Assembly: GCF_000092305.1 (NCBI RefSeq)
Contig: NC_014122.1
Location: forward strand, 372,001 to 436,000
Length of the DNA: 64,000 nucleotides
Source of the DNA: Methanocaldococcus infernus ME
GTDB taxonomy: Archaea; AGJL01; Methanococci; Methanococcales; Methanocaldococcaceae
Direction: 5' to 3'
The position numbers and the translations under genes are program-made. The notes below the pieces were generated by a model. The model was not told the origin of the DNA. It did not search any database and saw only the letters and a program-made list of their open reading frames with translations. Below, piece by piece: positions 10,282 to 20,020 of this stretch (within the stretch, counting starts at the first letter, position 1; each line of letters begins with the position of its first letter).

Positions 10282-10560
10282 ATGGACATAAATGAAAGAA
10301 TTGATGTTCTCTCAAGGAAACTTTTAGAGATTGAGAAAAGAGTAGACCTAAAAATTAAAGAGAGTGAGAAAAAATTGGAAAAGATGGAGAATGAAAAGAA
10401 AATTAGGGAAATTTTGTTAGTCTCAATAATCTATTTAAAAATTTTAGAGGAAACTAAGAAAAACTTTAGAATCTTGAGACTAAAAATACTTATTTTATAT
10501 ATTTTAATAGCTATCTTATACATTATTAATATCATCATCTTAGTGAAGGTGATCACTTGA
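10282..10560 (+). CDS. Small coiled-coil membrane protein of unknown function
   Basis: A 92-residue protein I do not recognise. Residues 1-50 are highly charged with heptad spacing typical of a coiled coil. Residues about 66-90 are one strongly hydrophobic transmembrane helix, so the protein is probably tail-anchored with its N-terminus in the cytoplasm. ATG 10282 has GGTGA four bases upstream. Its TGA overlaps the TTG start of the aldolase by 4 bp, so the two are translationally coupled, but no functional link is evident. Confidence 0.72.
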   Translation: MDINERIDVLSRKLLEIEKRVDLKIKESEKKLEKMENEKKIREILLVSIIYLKILEETKKNFRILRLKILILYILIAILYIINIIILVKVIT

Positions 10561-11093
10561 ACATCATAGAGGTTTGTAAAGCTCTCTATAATAGAAAGTA
10601 TGTAGTGGGAAGTGGAGGGAACATTTCTATCAGAGAGGGAGATAGAATTTATATAACTCCAACTGGCTCAATCCTTGGCTTCTTGGATTGGAATGACTTG
10701 GCTATAGTTAAATTGAATGGAGAGGTTGTCAGAGGAAAGCCATCTTCAGAGTTAAATTTACACCTTAAGATATACCAAAAAAGAGAGGATGTTAAAGCTA
10801 TTATTCACACTCATTCTTTACTCTCAACCTATATAGGAAGTAGAAGAGAGATTGAGATGAAAACCTTTGAGGGAAAACACTTCATTAAAAAAATTAGTTA
10901 TGTTGATTTTTTAGAGCCTGGAAGTTTAGAGCTTGCTGAAGAGGTTTCTAAGCAGGATGGAGATGTGATTATTTTAAAAGATCATGGTATTGTAGCATTG
11001 GGAAAGAGTTTAGAAGAAGCTTATATCAAAGTTGAAGTCTTAGAAGAGCAGGCTAAGTTAAATTTATTAGATCTCTTACTTAACTCTCTCTAA
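10557..11093 (+). CDS. fucA: Class II aldolase, L-fuculose-phosphate aldolase type
   Basis: Zinc aldolase of 178 residues. Metal ligands H84 and H86 (IIHTHS) and H143 (KDHGIVALG), and the catalytic acid E65 (KPSSELNLH), are all present. In M. jannaschii the homologue (MJ1418) splits fuculose 1-phosphate and has been linked to lactaldehyde, and so lactate, for coenzyme F420. It is assigned here by similarity. The TTG start at 10557 has GGTGATC two bases upstream. The 3' end overlaps the convergent UPF0147 gene by 18 bp. Confidence 0.87.
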   Translation: MNIIEVCKALYNRKYVVGSGGNISIREGDRIYITPTGSILGFLDWNDLAIVKLNGEVVRGKPSSELNLHLKIYQKREDVKAIIHTHSLLSTYIGSRREIEMKTFEGKHFIKKISYVDFLEPGSLELAEEVSKQDGDVIILKDHGIVALGKSLEEAYIKVEVLEEQAKLNLLDLLLNSL

Positions 11094-11360
11094 TTCACTG
11101 ACAATATTCCATATCTGAGTTCTTGTATATGGTGGCATGTTTGGATCATTTTCAATTTCATTTAAAACATCTATAGCCTTAGCACTTCTAACTATTGGTT
11201 CTTCAGCTTCATTTAAAATTATCTCCTTAGCCTTCTCAGCAGCTCCTCTTATGTTTCTTGGAACTGTAGTATCATTTATAATCTCATCCAGCATCATAAC
11301 AACAGCCTTTAAAATCTCCTCAGAACTCATTGCTTCTTTAGCAGCTCCACCAAAAACCAT
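11076..11360 (-). CDS. UPF0147 family protein
   Basis: Small all-helical archaeal protein (94 residues) of the conserved UPF0147 family, recognisable from 'NDTTVPRNIRGAAEKAK' and 'NDPNMPPYTRTQIWNIVS'. Its function is unknown; the two similar halves look like an internal duplication. The start is set at ATG 11360 (MVFGGAAKEAM) because GGAGGTGA lies eight bases upstream. The GTG at 11372 is part of that ribosome site. Confidence 0.87.
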   Translation of the reverse strand: MVFGGAAKEAMSSEEILKAVVMMLDEIINDTTVPRNIRGAAEKAKEIILNEAEEPIVRSAKAIDVLNEIENDPNMPPYTRTQIWNIVSELERVK

Positions 11361-11479
11361 AGGATTTCTCACCTCCTAAAATAGAAAGTTAAGCTAAATA
11401 ATTAAATTGTATTCCAATGTTATATATTTTTTGTGTTAATAGTTATTAATTTATTTAAATAGATTTAGGAGGTTAATCT

Positions 11480-12397
11480 ATGAAAGAAGTGACTTATGAT
11501 GATTATTTTGAATTTATCAAAGAGCATAGCTATGTAACCATAGAGGATACAAAACTTGAAATAGGGAAAGACTGGAAAATAAAGAAATTTCAGCCAGACA
11601 ATTTTGAGTTAGAGCCTACAAATGTCTGGAGCTTTCCTAAAAGAGGAGATTGGGCAACACATTACTTAAACTCTAAGTATAGAGGAAATTGGGCTCCTCA
11701 AGTGGCAAGGAATTTAATATTAAGATACTCTAAGGAAGGAGAAACAGTATTAGATCCCTTTGTAGGCTCTGGAACCACACTTATAGAGGCTAAGCTATTA
11801 TTTAGAAATGCTATAGGAGTTGATATAAATAGAGATGCTGTTATGCTAACTTTAGATAGGCTTAGATTTAACTATAACCCCTTAGACATTAATGAAAAGC
11901 CAAAAACTTGGATAAAGGTTTTTGTTGGAGATGCAAGGAATTTAGATAAGATTGAAGATGAAAGTATAGATCTTATAGCTACCCATCCTCCATATGTTAA
12001 TATTGTTAAATATACAAAGAAGTCAGAGGTTGATGGAGATCTGTCTAAAGTGAGATCTGTTGAAGACTTTGTAAATGAGATGAGAAAAGTGGCAAGAGAG
12101 TTTTTTAGAGTCTTAAAGCCTGGAAGATATTGTGCTATTCTAATAGGAGATACAAGGAGAAATAAACACCATGTTCCAGTATCCTTTAGAGTAATGCAAG
12201 CCTTCTTAGAGGAAGGATTTATTTTAAAGGAAGATATTATAAAAATTCAACATAATATGAGAGTTACACCACTATGGAAAAAAAGATCTCAAGAGCTAAA
12301 CTTTTTATTGCTTAAGTATGAACACCTATTTGTGTTTAGAAAACCTGAGAGTGATGAAAAGCTTAGTAAATTTAAAGAGAGTATAAAATGGTGGTAA
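11480..12397 (+). CDS. Type II DNA methyltransferase (amino-methyltransferase)
   Basis: SAM-dependent DNA methylase of 305 residues. The SAM-binding motif I is DPFVGSGTT at 92-100 and the catalytic motif IV is HPPY at 169-172, in that order. The (S/D/H)PPY motif identifies methylation of an exocyclic amino group (N4-cytosine or N6-adenine). The start is ATG 11480 after GGAGGTTAATCT. It overlaps the next gene by 10 bp, as in a compact restriction-modification operon. Composition is host-like with no CpG excess. Target specificity cannot be read directly; CTAG is a candidate because that tetranucleotide is very scarce in the window. Confidence 0.85.
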   Translation: MKEVTYDDYFEFIKEHSYVTIEDTKLEIGKDWKIKKFQPDNFELEPTNVWSFPKRGDWATHYLNSKYRGNWAPQVARNLILRYSKEGETVLDPFVGSGTTLIEAKLLFRNAIGVDINRDAVMLTLDRLRFNYNPLDINEKPKTWIKVFVGDARNLDKIEDESIDLIATHPPYVNIVKYTKKSEVDGDLSKVRSVEDFVNEMRKVAREFFRVLKPGRYCAILIGDTRRNKHHVPVSFRVMQAFLEEGFILKEDIIKIQHNMRVTPLWKKRSQELNFLLLKYEHLFVFRKPESDEKLSKFKESIKWW

Positions 12398-12960
12398 ATA
12401 TAGAAGGAGAGAATTTAAAAGAACTTATGAGTTTTAAAGAGAAGGGTCAGAAGATTTACCCAATTAGTGTAATAAAGGTTAATGATAAATTTATCTTAGC
12501 CATCTATAAGGGAAAGAAAAGTCCAGCAGATATTTTAATAAAGTATAGACAAAAGCTTAAAAATGGAAAGTGGTCTAATATTAGAACTCCTAAGCATATA
12601 CATTGGACAGTAGATATATTAATAAAAATGTTCCAAGAGAAAGAATTAACAAGGCAATTTTTAGATGAGCTAATGAAGATTTGGGAAAGTGTTCATCCTC
12701 TAACTGAAGAAGAGAGGGATAAGCTAAATTTAGAAGAGTTGCTTAACTATGACAAGGAAACCTTAGAGAGATTTAAAAAACTTAGTGAGTATGGAGAGTA
12801 TAATGTAAAATTTCTGTTACTTTTGGCTAAGTTATTAATGCTTCAAGAAAAAACAAACTATCCTGAGGGAGAGTTGTTTCAAAAGCTTCTTAGGAAGTTA
12901 AAGGAAGGAGAAGATCTATTTAGTATCTTACAAACAGCCACCTTAAAAAAGATTAAATAG
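12388..12960 (+). CDS. Putative type II restriction endonuclease paired with the methylase
   Basis: A 190-residue soluble protein encoded 10 bp inside the end of the methylase gene, the usual layout of a restriction-modification pair. The central segment 'IKYRQKLKNGKW...RTPKHIHWTVDILIK' is rich in polar and basic residues, and the C-terminal half is helical. I recall resemblance to MjaI-like (CTAG) endonucleases but cannot verify it, and I see no unambiguous PD-(D/E)xK motif. An alternative is an accessory protein of an orphan methylase. Confidence 0.5.
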   Translation: MVVNIEGENLKELMSFKEKGQKIYPISVIKVNDKFILAIYKGKKSPADILIKYRQKLKNGKWSNIRTPKHIHWTVDILIKMFQEKELTRQFLDELMKIWESVHPLTEEERDKLNLEELLNYDKETLERFKKLSEYGEYNVKFLLLLAKLLMLQEKTNYPEGELFQKLLRKLKEGEDLFSILQTATLKKIK

Positions 12961-13687
12961 AGTATTTCTCTAAATAACCTCTTGGAGTTACCATCTTACC
13001 ATCAATAATTTTAGTTTTAGAGTTTCCAATTAATAGGATGGTGTTCATATCAATATAGTCTAAGTAAAAGTCTAAATTTTTAACTAACTCTTTACTATTA
13101 ATTATTTTCTTCTCCTCATTTTCTCTTCCAGCATTTTTAACTATTCCTATAACTAAATTTTTATCTTTTAAGAGTTCAACAACCTCTAAGAAAGGTTTTT
13201 TTCTCTTCTTCCCTATTGGGTTGTAGAGGCAAATAATAAAATCTCCTTCCAAAGCTAATTTAAATCTTTTAATAATTAAGTTTAGTGGAGTTAAGTGATC
13301 GCTCAAGCTGAGAACAACAAAGTCATGGTTTATAACTGCTCCTAAGAGAGAAGAGGCTATAGAGCAGGCTGTAACTCCTGGAATAACTTCTATTTTAATA
13401 TTATCCTTATTTAGCTCATAAGCCAGTGAGGCTAATCCATAGATTGTAGGGTCTCCAGTAGAAACCAAAGCAACATCTTTATCCTTAGCCTCTTCTAAAG
13501 CTTTCTTAACTCTCTCTATCTCTTTCTTCATTCCTGTAGTGAAAATAGGCTTATTGTACTTCTCAACATACTTTTTATAGCCTGAGTAGCAAACTATGAG
13601 ATCAACTTTATTTAAAATTTCCTCAGCTTCCTTAGTTAAAAATTTCTCTCCACTCCCTATACCAACAATATATAATATTTTAACCAC
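12953..13687 (-). CDS. cbiH: Cobalt-precorrin-3 C17-methyltransferase
   Basis: SAM-dependent tetrapyrrole methylase (244 residues) of the anaerobic corrin pathway, which makes the cobamide of methanogen methyltransferases. The family signatures VGIGSG, VALVSTGDPTIYG and 'VIPGVTACSIASSLLGA' are visible. The start is uncertain: GTG 13687 lies inside the AAGGTGGT ribosome-site-like sequence, and the next codons offer no ATG, so a non-standard start a few codons later is possible. Its end overlaps the convergent putative endonuclease gene by 8 bp. The cbiMNQ transporter genes at 51764 serve the same cofactor. Confidence 0.88.
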   Translation of the reverse strand: MVKILYIVGIGSGEKFLTKEAEEILNKVDLIVCYSGYKKYVEKYNKPIFTTGMKKEIERVKKALEEAKDKDVALVSTGDPTIYGLASLAYELNKDNIKIEVIPGVTACSIASSLLGAVINHDFVVLSLSDHLTPLNLIIKRFKLALEGDFIICLYNPIGKKRKKPFLEVVELLKDKNLVIGIVKNAGRENEEKKIINSKELVKNLDFYLDYIDMNTILLIGNSKTKIIDGKMVTPRGYLEKYSI

Positions 13688-13699
13688 CTTAAAAAGAGT

Positions 13700-14995
13700 T
13701 TAAAGTAGATGAGGAGGAATTATATCCTTAGCTATCAGATCAGAGAAGGTTTCTCTCTCTCTAATGATATAGACTCCTTTTTTAGAGGTTAAGATCATTC
13801 TTGGCCTTCCTCTTGAGTTGTAATTATTTGACATACTTATTCCATAGGCTCCAGCATCAAAGATAACTATATAATCTCCAACCTCTACCTTATCTATCTC
13901 TCTGTCCCTTCCAAAGACATCACTACTTTCACATAAACCTCCAGCTACACTAACCTTCTCCTTCTCTCCTTTAACCTTAGCATTCTCCATATGATGATAG
14001 GCATCATACATAGCTGGCCTCATCAAGTCATTCATCCCAGCATCTATCATAACCCACTTTGTCACTTCAGTCTCTTTTATATGCCAAACCTTTCCAACTA
14101 AATAGCCAGCTGTAGCCACTATACTCCTTCCAGGCTCTATAATTAAGTTTGGCATCTCAACTTTATCCTTAAATTTTAATATAGTTTCTATTATAGAGTT
14201 AGCATAATCTTTTACAGTAGGAATTTCCTTATCTTTGTGATAAGGGATTCCTAAACCTCCTCCTAAGTTTAAGTCTCTAACCTCTATATTCTTCTCCTTC
14301 AATTTTAAGATAAACTCCATCATCTTTTTAGTAGCTTCAACAAATGGAGAAACATCAGTTAGCTGAGAGCCAATATGACAGTGTAGTCCAACAAAGTTTA
14401 TATTTTCCATCTTTAGAGCCATGTCTATAGCTTTTAAAGCTGTCTTAGTGTCTAAGCCAAACTTATTTTTCTTCAACCCTGTTGATATCTTTGGATGTGT
14501 CTTAGGATCAACATCAGGATTTATTCTAAAGGCTACATTAGCCTCTTTTCCAAGCTCTTTGGCTATCTCATTTATCATTATAAGCTCACTTATGCTATCA
14601 ACATTGAAAGCCCTTATCTCACTCTCAATTCCCATTATAATCTCTTCCCTTATCTTACAATTTCCATTAAAAACTATCTTCTCTGAAGGCACTTGAGAGA
14701 GCTTAGCTATATACAACTCTCCTCCACTGACTACATCAGCTCCAGAGCCAAGCTTAGCTAAGAGTTTAGTTATGGCTAAGTTAGAGTTTGCTTTATAGGC
14801 ATAGGCTAAGATAAACTCTTTTCCTGTCTCTTCCTCGTATCTTTTAAAAGCCTCTACATATCTATTAAAATTAATTTTTATCTGCTCCTCTGACATGATG
14901 TAAAGAGGTGTTCCAAACCTCTCAGCAAGTTCTATAACATCATATCCATCTATGTAAATCCTATCCTTTATTTCTAAGGTGTCATTCCCTAACAT
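13700..14995 (-). CDS. lysA: Diaminopimelate decarboxylase
   Basis: PLP enzyme that makes lysine from meso-diaminopimelate, 431 residues. The PLP lysine is K68 in AYAYKANSN. The glycine-rich phosphate loop 'LNLGGGLGIPY' and the second-domain catalytic cysteine in 'AGGLCESSDVFGRDR' are visible, as in alanine-racemase-fold decarboxylases. ATG 14995 follows GTGAGACA. It lies 9 bp after pycA and 12 bp before cbiH on the same strand. Confidence 0.95.
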   Translation of the reverse strand: MLGNDTLEIKDRIYIDGYDVIELAERFGTPLYIMSEEQIKINFNRYVEAFKRYEEETGKEFILAYAYKANSNLAITKLLAKLGSGADVVSGGELYIAKLSQVPSEKIVFNGNCKIREEIIMGIESEIRAFNVDSISELIMINEIAKELGKEANVAFRINPDVDPKTHPKISTGLKKNKFGLDTKTALKAIDMALKMENINFVGLHCHIGSQLTDVSPFVEATKKMMEFILKLKEKNIEVRDLNLGGGLGIPYHKDKEIPTVKDYANSIIETILKFKDKVEMPNLIIEPGRSIVATAGYLVGKVWHIKETEVTKWVMIDAGMNDLMRPAMYDAYHHMENAKVKGEKEKVSVAGGLCESSDVFGRDREIDKVEVGDYIVIFDAGAYGISMSNNYNSRGRPRMILTSKKGVYIIRERETFSDLIAKDIIPPHLL

Positions 14996-15004
14996 TGTCT
15001 CACT

Positions 15005-16525
15005 TTACTTATTCTCTTTAAACTTTATTGGACTATCTTCTCCATTTTCTCTAACAATTTGGGATATATATAAAGATAACCCTGCTGAGAGAGCAGCTAT
15101 CTCTTTTCCTCTCTCAAACACCTTCTCAGAGAGGACAGAGTAGAGATCTCTCGCCTCTAACTCATATTTAACTATCTTATCCTTAAGCTCTTCAAACTTC
15201 TTCTCAATGTAGTGGGTTGAAATATTTCCTTTTAAGAAATCTTCTTCCTCTAAAACAGCTCTATGGAATGGAATGTTTGTTTTAACTCCAACTATCACAT
15301 ATTCTTTTAAAGCTCTTCTCATTCTTGCTATAGCCTCTTCCCTATTCCTTCCATAGGTTATTAACTTGGAGATGAGAGGATCATAGTATGGTGGAATCTC
15401 TGCTCCTCCACAGACACCACTGTCCAACCTAACCCCTGGACCTCCTGGAGATCTATAGAGCTTTATTTTTCCAGGGCTTGGGACAAAGTCATTTAATGGA
15501 TCTTCAGCATTTATCCTACATTCTATAGCATGCCCTCTAAATTCTATATCTTCTTGGTCATATTGTAAAGGTTCTCCAGCAGCTATTTTTATCATCTCTT
15601 TAACAAGATCTACTCCAGTTATCATCTCTGTAACTGTATGCTCAACCTGTATCCTTGTGTTCATCTCTAAGAAGTAGAAGTTTCCATCTTGATAAAGGAA
15701 TTCAACAGTTCCAGCACTGTCATAGTTAATAGCCTTCCCAGCCTTTATGGCTGATTCTCCCATTCTCTCTCTTAGCTCTTCAGTCATGATTGGTGAAGGA
15801 GCCTCTTCTATTAACTTCTGATGCCTTCTCTGTATTGAGCATTCCCTATCTCCTAAGTGTATAATCTTTCCAAACCTATCTCCAAGTATTTGAATCTCTA
15901 TATGTCTTGGATTTTCTAAATACTTCTCAATAAAGATAGTTGAATCTCCAAAGGCATTTTGAGCTATCAACTTTGTAGATTCTATAACTTTCTCTAACTC
16001 TTCCTTAGAGTAGGCTACACTCATTCCCATTCCTCCGCCTCCTGCGGAGGCTTTAACCACTACAGGAAAGCCTATAGCTTCAGCAATTTCTATAGCTTCA
16101 TCTACATCTTCAACAGGGCCATCACTACCAGGTAAAAGAGGAACTCCTGCCTTTTTCATAATTTTTTTAGCATTTATCTTACTACCCATAGCCTCTATAG
16201 CATCAGGATGTGGGCCTATAAACTCAAAGCCAGCCTTTTTTACAGCCCTGGCAAAGTTGGCATTCTCTGCTAAGAAACCATAACCTGGATGTATGGCATC
16301 AACCTTAGCCTTCTCAGCCACATGTAGGATAGCATCAATATTTAAATAACTCTTAGGAGCAGGAGCTGGGCCAATACAGTAAGCTTCATCAGCTAAGCTA
16401 ACATGTAAGCTTCTCTTATCAGCTTCTGAGTAAACAGCTACTGTTTTAATCCCAAGCTCCCAGCAGGCTCTTATGATTCTTATAGCTATCTCTCCTCTAT
16501 TGGCAATTAAAATCTTGTTGAACAC
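15005..16525 (-). CDS. pycA: Pyruvate carboxylase subunit A (biotin carboxylase)
   Basis: ATP-grasp biotin carboxylase of 506 residues, which in methanogens works with PycB to make oxaloacetate for the incomplete reductive TCA pathway. It begins with the biotin-carboxylase signature '[17 protein letters not shown]' and carries the glycine-rich ATP loop [10 protein letters not shown] and the catalytic '[14 protein letters not shown]'. The GTG start at 16525 has GGTGGAT four bases upstream. The gene for subunit B, with the biotin-carrier domain, is not in the window. Acetyl-CoA carboxylase is the alternative, but archaea of this group use the enzyme as pyruvate carboxylase. Confidence 0.92.
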   Translation of the reverse strand: MFNKILIANRGEIAIRIIRACWELGIKTVAVYSEADKRSLHVSLADEAYCIGPAPAPKSYLNIDAILHVAEKAKVDAIHPGYGFLAENANFARAVKKAGFEFIGPHPDAIEAMGSKINAKKIMKKAGVPLLPGSDGPVEDVDEAIEIAEAIGFPVVVKASAGGGGMGMSVAYSKEELEKVIESTKLIAQNAFGDSTIFIEKYLENPRHIEIQILGDRFGKIIHLGDRECSIQRRHQKLIEEAPSPIMTEELRERMGESAIKAGKAINYDSAGTVEFLYQDGNFYFLEMNTRIQVEHTVTEMITGVDLVKEMIKIAAGEPLQYDQEDIEFRGHAIECRINAEDPLNDFVPSPGKIKLYRSPGGPGVRLDSGVCGGAEIPPYYDPLISKLITYGRNREEAIARMRRALKEYVIVGVKTNIPFHRAVLEEEDFLKGNISTHYIEKKFEELKDKIVKYELEARDLYSVLSEKVFERGKEIAALSAGLSLYISQIVRENGEDSPIKFKENK

Positions 16526-16537
16526 AACTATCCACCT

Positions 16538-17450
<913 letters not shown>

Positions 17451-17533
17451 ATTTTAGCACCAGTAAAAATATTTATACCAAAATATAATTTTTGTCTGAC
17501 ATTGTTTTTATAAGTTTTTTATGAGGAAAGATA

Positions 17534-18286
17534 ATGACCATTATAGATATTATTATTGTTTCTATAGTTGAGGGACTAACTGAATTTCTTCCAGTCTCTT
17601 CAACAGCTCATTTAATAGTGGTATCAAAAATTTTAAACATAGCTCAGACTCCAGAGTATATAACATTTGAAATAGTTATTCAGCTCTCTGCTCTTTTAGC
17701 ACTAATTTATAGATATAAGGATTATAAGGACTTAAACATTTGGAAAAAAGTTTTTTTAGCCTTTCTTCCTATAGCTTTCACTGGCTTTCTATTCCATAAA
17801 ATTATTTTTTCTCTTTTTAGCTCTATCTTAATAGTTGTCTTTACTTCAATAATTTGGGGCTTAATCTTTATAGTGGTTGAGAAAATTAAAAAAGAAAAAA
17901 TTAAAAGTTTAGAAGAGGTTAATTATAAAGAGGCTCTAATAATTGGCATCTTTCAAACATTCTCTCTAATCCCAGGAACTTCAAGATCAGGATCAACCAT
18001 TGTTGGAGGTCTTTTATTGGGGTTAAAGAGGGAAGTGGCTACAGAGTTCTCCTTTTTGTTGGCTATTCCAACAATGACTGCAGCTACAGCCTTCACCATC
18101 TACAAGAATGTTAGCTATTTAACAGTCTCAGATATAAATATAATTATCTTAGGTTCTTTACTCTCTTTTATAACAGCTTTAATAAGTATTAAGCTATTTT
18201 TGAAGTATGTAAAAAACCATTCCTTAATTTTATTTGGAATCTATAGGATAGTGTTTGGGATAATATGTTTGTTCCTGCTCATATAA
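17534..18286 (+). CDS. uppP: Undecaprenyl-diphosphatase-like membrane phosphatase
   Basis: Polytopic membrane protein of 250 residues of the BacA/UppP family. The two catalytic motifs are present: EGLTEFLPVSSTAHLIV at 13-29 and PGTSRSGSTIVGG near 145. In bacteria it recycles undecaprenyl diphosphate. An archaeon would use it on a polyprenyl (dolichyl-type) diphosphate for glycan assembly. The 3' end overlaps the pantoate kinase gene by 22 bp. Confidence 0.9.
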   Translation: MTIIDIIIVSIVEGLTEFLPVSSTAHLIVVSKILNIAQTPEYITFEIVIQLSALLALIYRYKDYKDLNIWKKVFLAFLPIAFTGFLFHKIIFSLFSSILIVVFTSIIWGLIFIVVEKIKKEKIKSLEEVNYKEALIIGIFQTFSLIPGTSRSGSTIVGGLLLGLKREVATEFSFLLAIPTMTAATAFTIYKNVSYLTVSDINIIILGSLLSFITALISIKLFLKYVKNHSLILFGIYRIVFGIICLFLLI

Positions 18287-19020
18287 CAGGATTCTTTTCT
18301 ATCCATATAGATAGAGAAGTTTTAAAAACTGGCTCTAAGGGGGCTGGAATCACTCTAAATAGGGGAGTTAAGATAGAGGTTAAAGAAGGGAGGGGAAGGA
18401 TTTATTACAACAACAAGAAAGTAGATATTTGTCCTGTTAAAAAGCTTCTACCTGAAAATTTTGATCTCTTCCTCACCTCTCCCTTTCCTTTAGCCTCAGG
18501 GCTTGGGATGAGTGGAGCTTCAGCCTTAGGAGTGGCTAAGCTCTTCTATAATAACTTCTTAGAAAAGGCTCATACCTCTGAAGTTCTCTGTGGCACAGGG
18601 TTAGGGGATGTGATAGCTCAGTATGTTAAAGGCTTTGTTATAAGACTAAAGCCAGGACTTCCATTTAAGGTTTTAAAGATTAATGTTGATAAATATGTGG
18701 TTGTTGATGTCTTAGGAAAGATGGAAACAAGAGAAATTATTAAAGATAACATTAAAAAAGAGAGAATAAATAGAGTTGGAGAGAGATGTTTAAATGAACT
18801 TCTAAAGAAACCAACAATAGAGAACTTTATGAAGCTCTCTTATAGGTTTGCCCTTGAAACAGGGTTAATGGATGATGAGATTAAGGAGATGTGTAAAACT
18901 GTAAAAAATTCTTCTCAGTCCATGCTTGGAAAAACCTTCTTTTGTGTAGTTGATAGAGATGAGATAAAAGAGGTTTGCTCAATTTTAAATGATCCAATTA
19001 TTTGTAAGGTGATAAATTGA
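18265..19020 (+). CDS. Pantoate kinase (GHMP kinase family)
   Basis: Archaeal enzyme (COG1829) that phosphorylates pantoate in the archaeal route to coenzyme A, before phosphopantothenate synthetase. It is 251 residues long. The GHMP-kinase ATP loop 'PLASGLGMSGASALG' is at about 75-90. The N-terminal 'VPAHITGFFSIH' is typical of the pantoate kinase group. ATG 18265 lies within the end of uppP. The next gene overlaps by 4 bp. Confidence 0.86.
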   Translation: MFVPAHITGFFSIHIDREVLKTGSKGAGITLNRGVKIEVKEGRGRIYYNNKKVDICPVKKLLPENFDLFLTSPFPLASGLGMSGASALGVAKLFYNNFLEKAHTSEVLCGTGLGDVIAQYVKGFVIRLKPGLPFKVLKINVDKYVVVDVLGKMETREIIKDNIKKERINRVGERCLNELLKKPTIENFMKLSYRFALETGLMDDEIKEMCKTVKNSSQSMLGKTFFCVVDRDEIKEVCSILNDPIICKVIN

Positions 19021-19841
19021 TCATAACTGATAACCATGCACATGTTGATAATGAGAGGGGCTTAGGAGCTATAAAAGTGGCTAAAACCTTTTACAATGCT
19101 GGAGGTAGAGTTTTAATTTTACTGAACAAGCCAACCTTTGATGGAAACTTAACCGAGTCTATGGATATCTTAGTTAAAGATATAGAGAAGATAAATAAAG
19201 AAACCAAGGTTAAAGCCTTTGGCTTAGTTGGAGTTCACCCTGCTGAAATCACTTATTTAAATCAATATATGCCTTTGGAGAAGGTTAAGGAGAAGGTTAT
19301 TGAAGCTATAGACTATGCCTCTTCCCTTGTAGAGAGCTATGACTTCTTAGTGGGCTTAGGAGAGGTTGGTAGGCCTCATTACCAAGTTCCAAAGGAAATA
19401 ATAGAGGTTTCAAATGAGATATTAAAGTACTGTATGGAGAAGGCTAAAGAGTTAGATTGCTCTATCCAGATACATGCTGAAGCCTCTTCTGAAGAGCAAT
19501 TTAAAGAGTTCAGTGAAATGGCTAAATCTGTAAATTTAGACCCTGAGAGAGTTATAAAGCATCACTGTGGAGACATGGTTTTAGAGGGGGAGAAGTATAA
19601 AATATTCCCATCAATCTTAGCCAATAGGGTTAATGAGGAGCTAATTAAAAAATCTCTAAGGTTTGTTATGGAAACAGACTATATAGATGATCTAAAAAGA
19701 CCTGGAGTAGTGTTGGGAATAAAGACAGTGCCAAGGGTTACTAAGAAACTCTTACAGAAAGGGGTTTTAGATGAGGAAAAGGTTTATAGAATTCACAAGG
19801 ATAATATAGAGAGAATATACAAGATAGAGTTAGAGGTGTAA
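19017..19841 (+). CDS. TatD-like metal-dependent hydrolase (COG1099)
   Basis: TIM-barrel amidohydrolase-type protein of 274 residues. Metal ligands are suggested by DNHAHVD (residues 5-11), GVHPAEI, GLGEVGRPHY, IQIHAEAS and KHHCGD, with a terminal acid at 'METDYID'. Relatives of TatD act as nucleases or phosphoesterases, but the substrate of this archaeal group is not known. The TTG start at 19017 has GGTGAT three bases upstream and overlaps the pantoate kinase stop. Confidence 0.8.
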   Translation: MIITDNHAHVDNERGLGAIKVAKTFYNAGGRVLILLNKPTFDGNLTESMDILVKDIEKINKETKVKAFGLVGVHPAEITYLNQYMPLEKVKEKVIEAIDYASSLVESYDFLVGLGEVGRPHYQVPKEIIEVSNEILKYCMEKAKELDCSIQIHAEASSEEQFKEFSEMAKSVNLDPERVIKHHCGDMVLEGEKYKIFPSILANRVNEELIKKSLRFVMETDYIDDLKRPGVVLGIKTVPRVTKKLLQKGVLDEEKVYRIHKDNIERIYKIELEV

Positions 19842-19844
19842 ATA

Positions 19845-20018
19845 ATGTGTAACTTCAACCTCTACTACAATGGAGAGTTAGTTATGGAAGATGTAATGTT
19901 AGTTGAAAAGTTAGAAGAAAAAGTTATAGCCATAAATCTCTTTGGAGAGAAGAAAGAGCTTAAGGGAGAGATAAAAAAGATAGATGTCAATAACAATGAA
20001 ATCATTGTTGAGGGATAA
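19845..20018 (+). CDS. CooT-like small protein (COG1532)
   Basis: A 57-residue protein starting MCNFNLYYNGELVMEDV and ending NNNEIIVEG. The MCxxxxYxxG...M(E/K)DV pattern and the strand-rich SH3-like length match the CooT family, in which the N-terminal cysteine can bind nickel; older annotation calls it a predicted RNA-binding protein. ATG 19845 follows GAGGTG. It lies 3 bp after the TatD-like gene and 2 bp before the DUF35 gene, so all three are probably in one transcript. Confidence 0.75.
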   Translation: MCNFNLYYNGELVMEDVMLVEKLEEKVIAINLFGEKKELKGEIKKIDVNNNEIIVEG

Positions 20019-20020
20019 AA

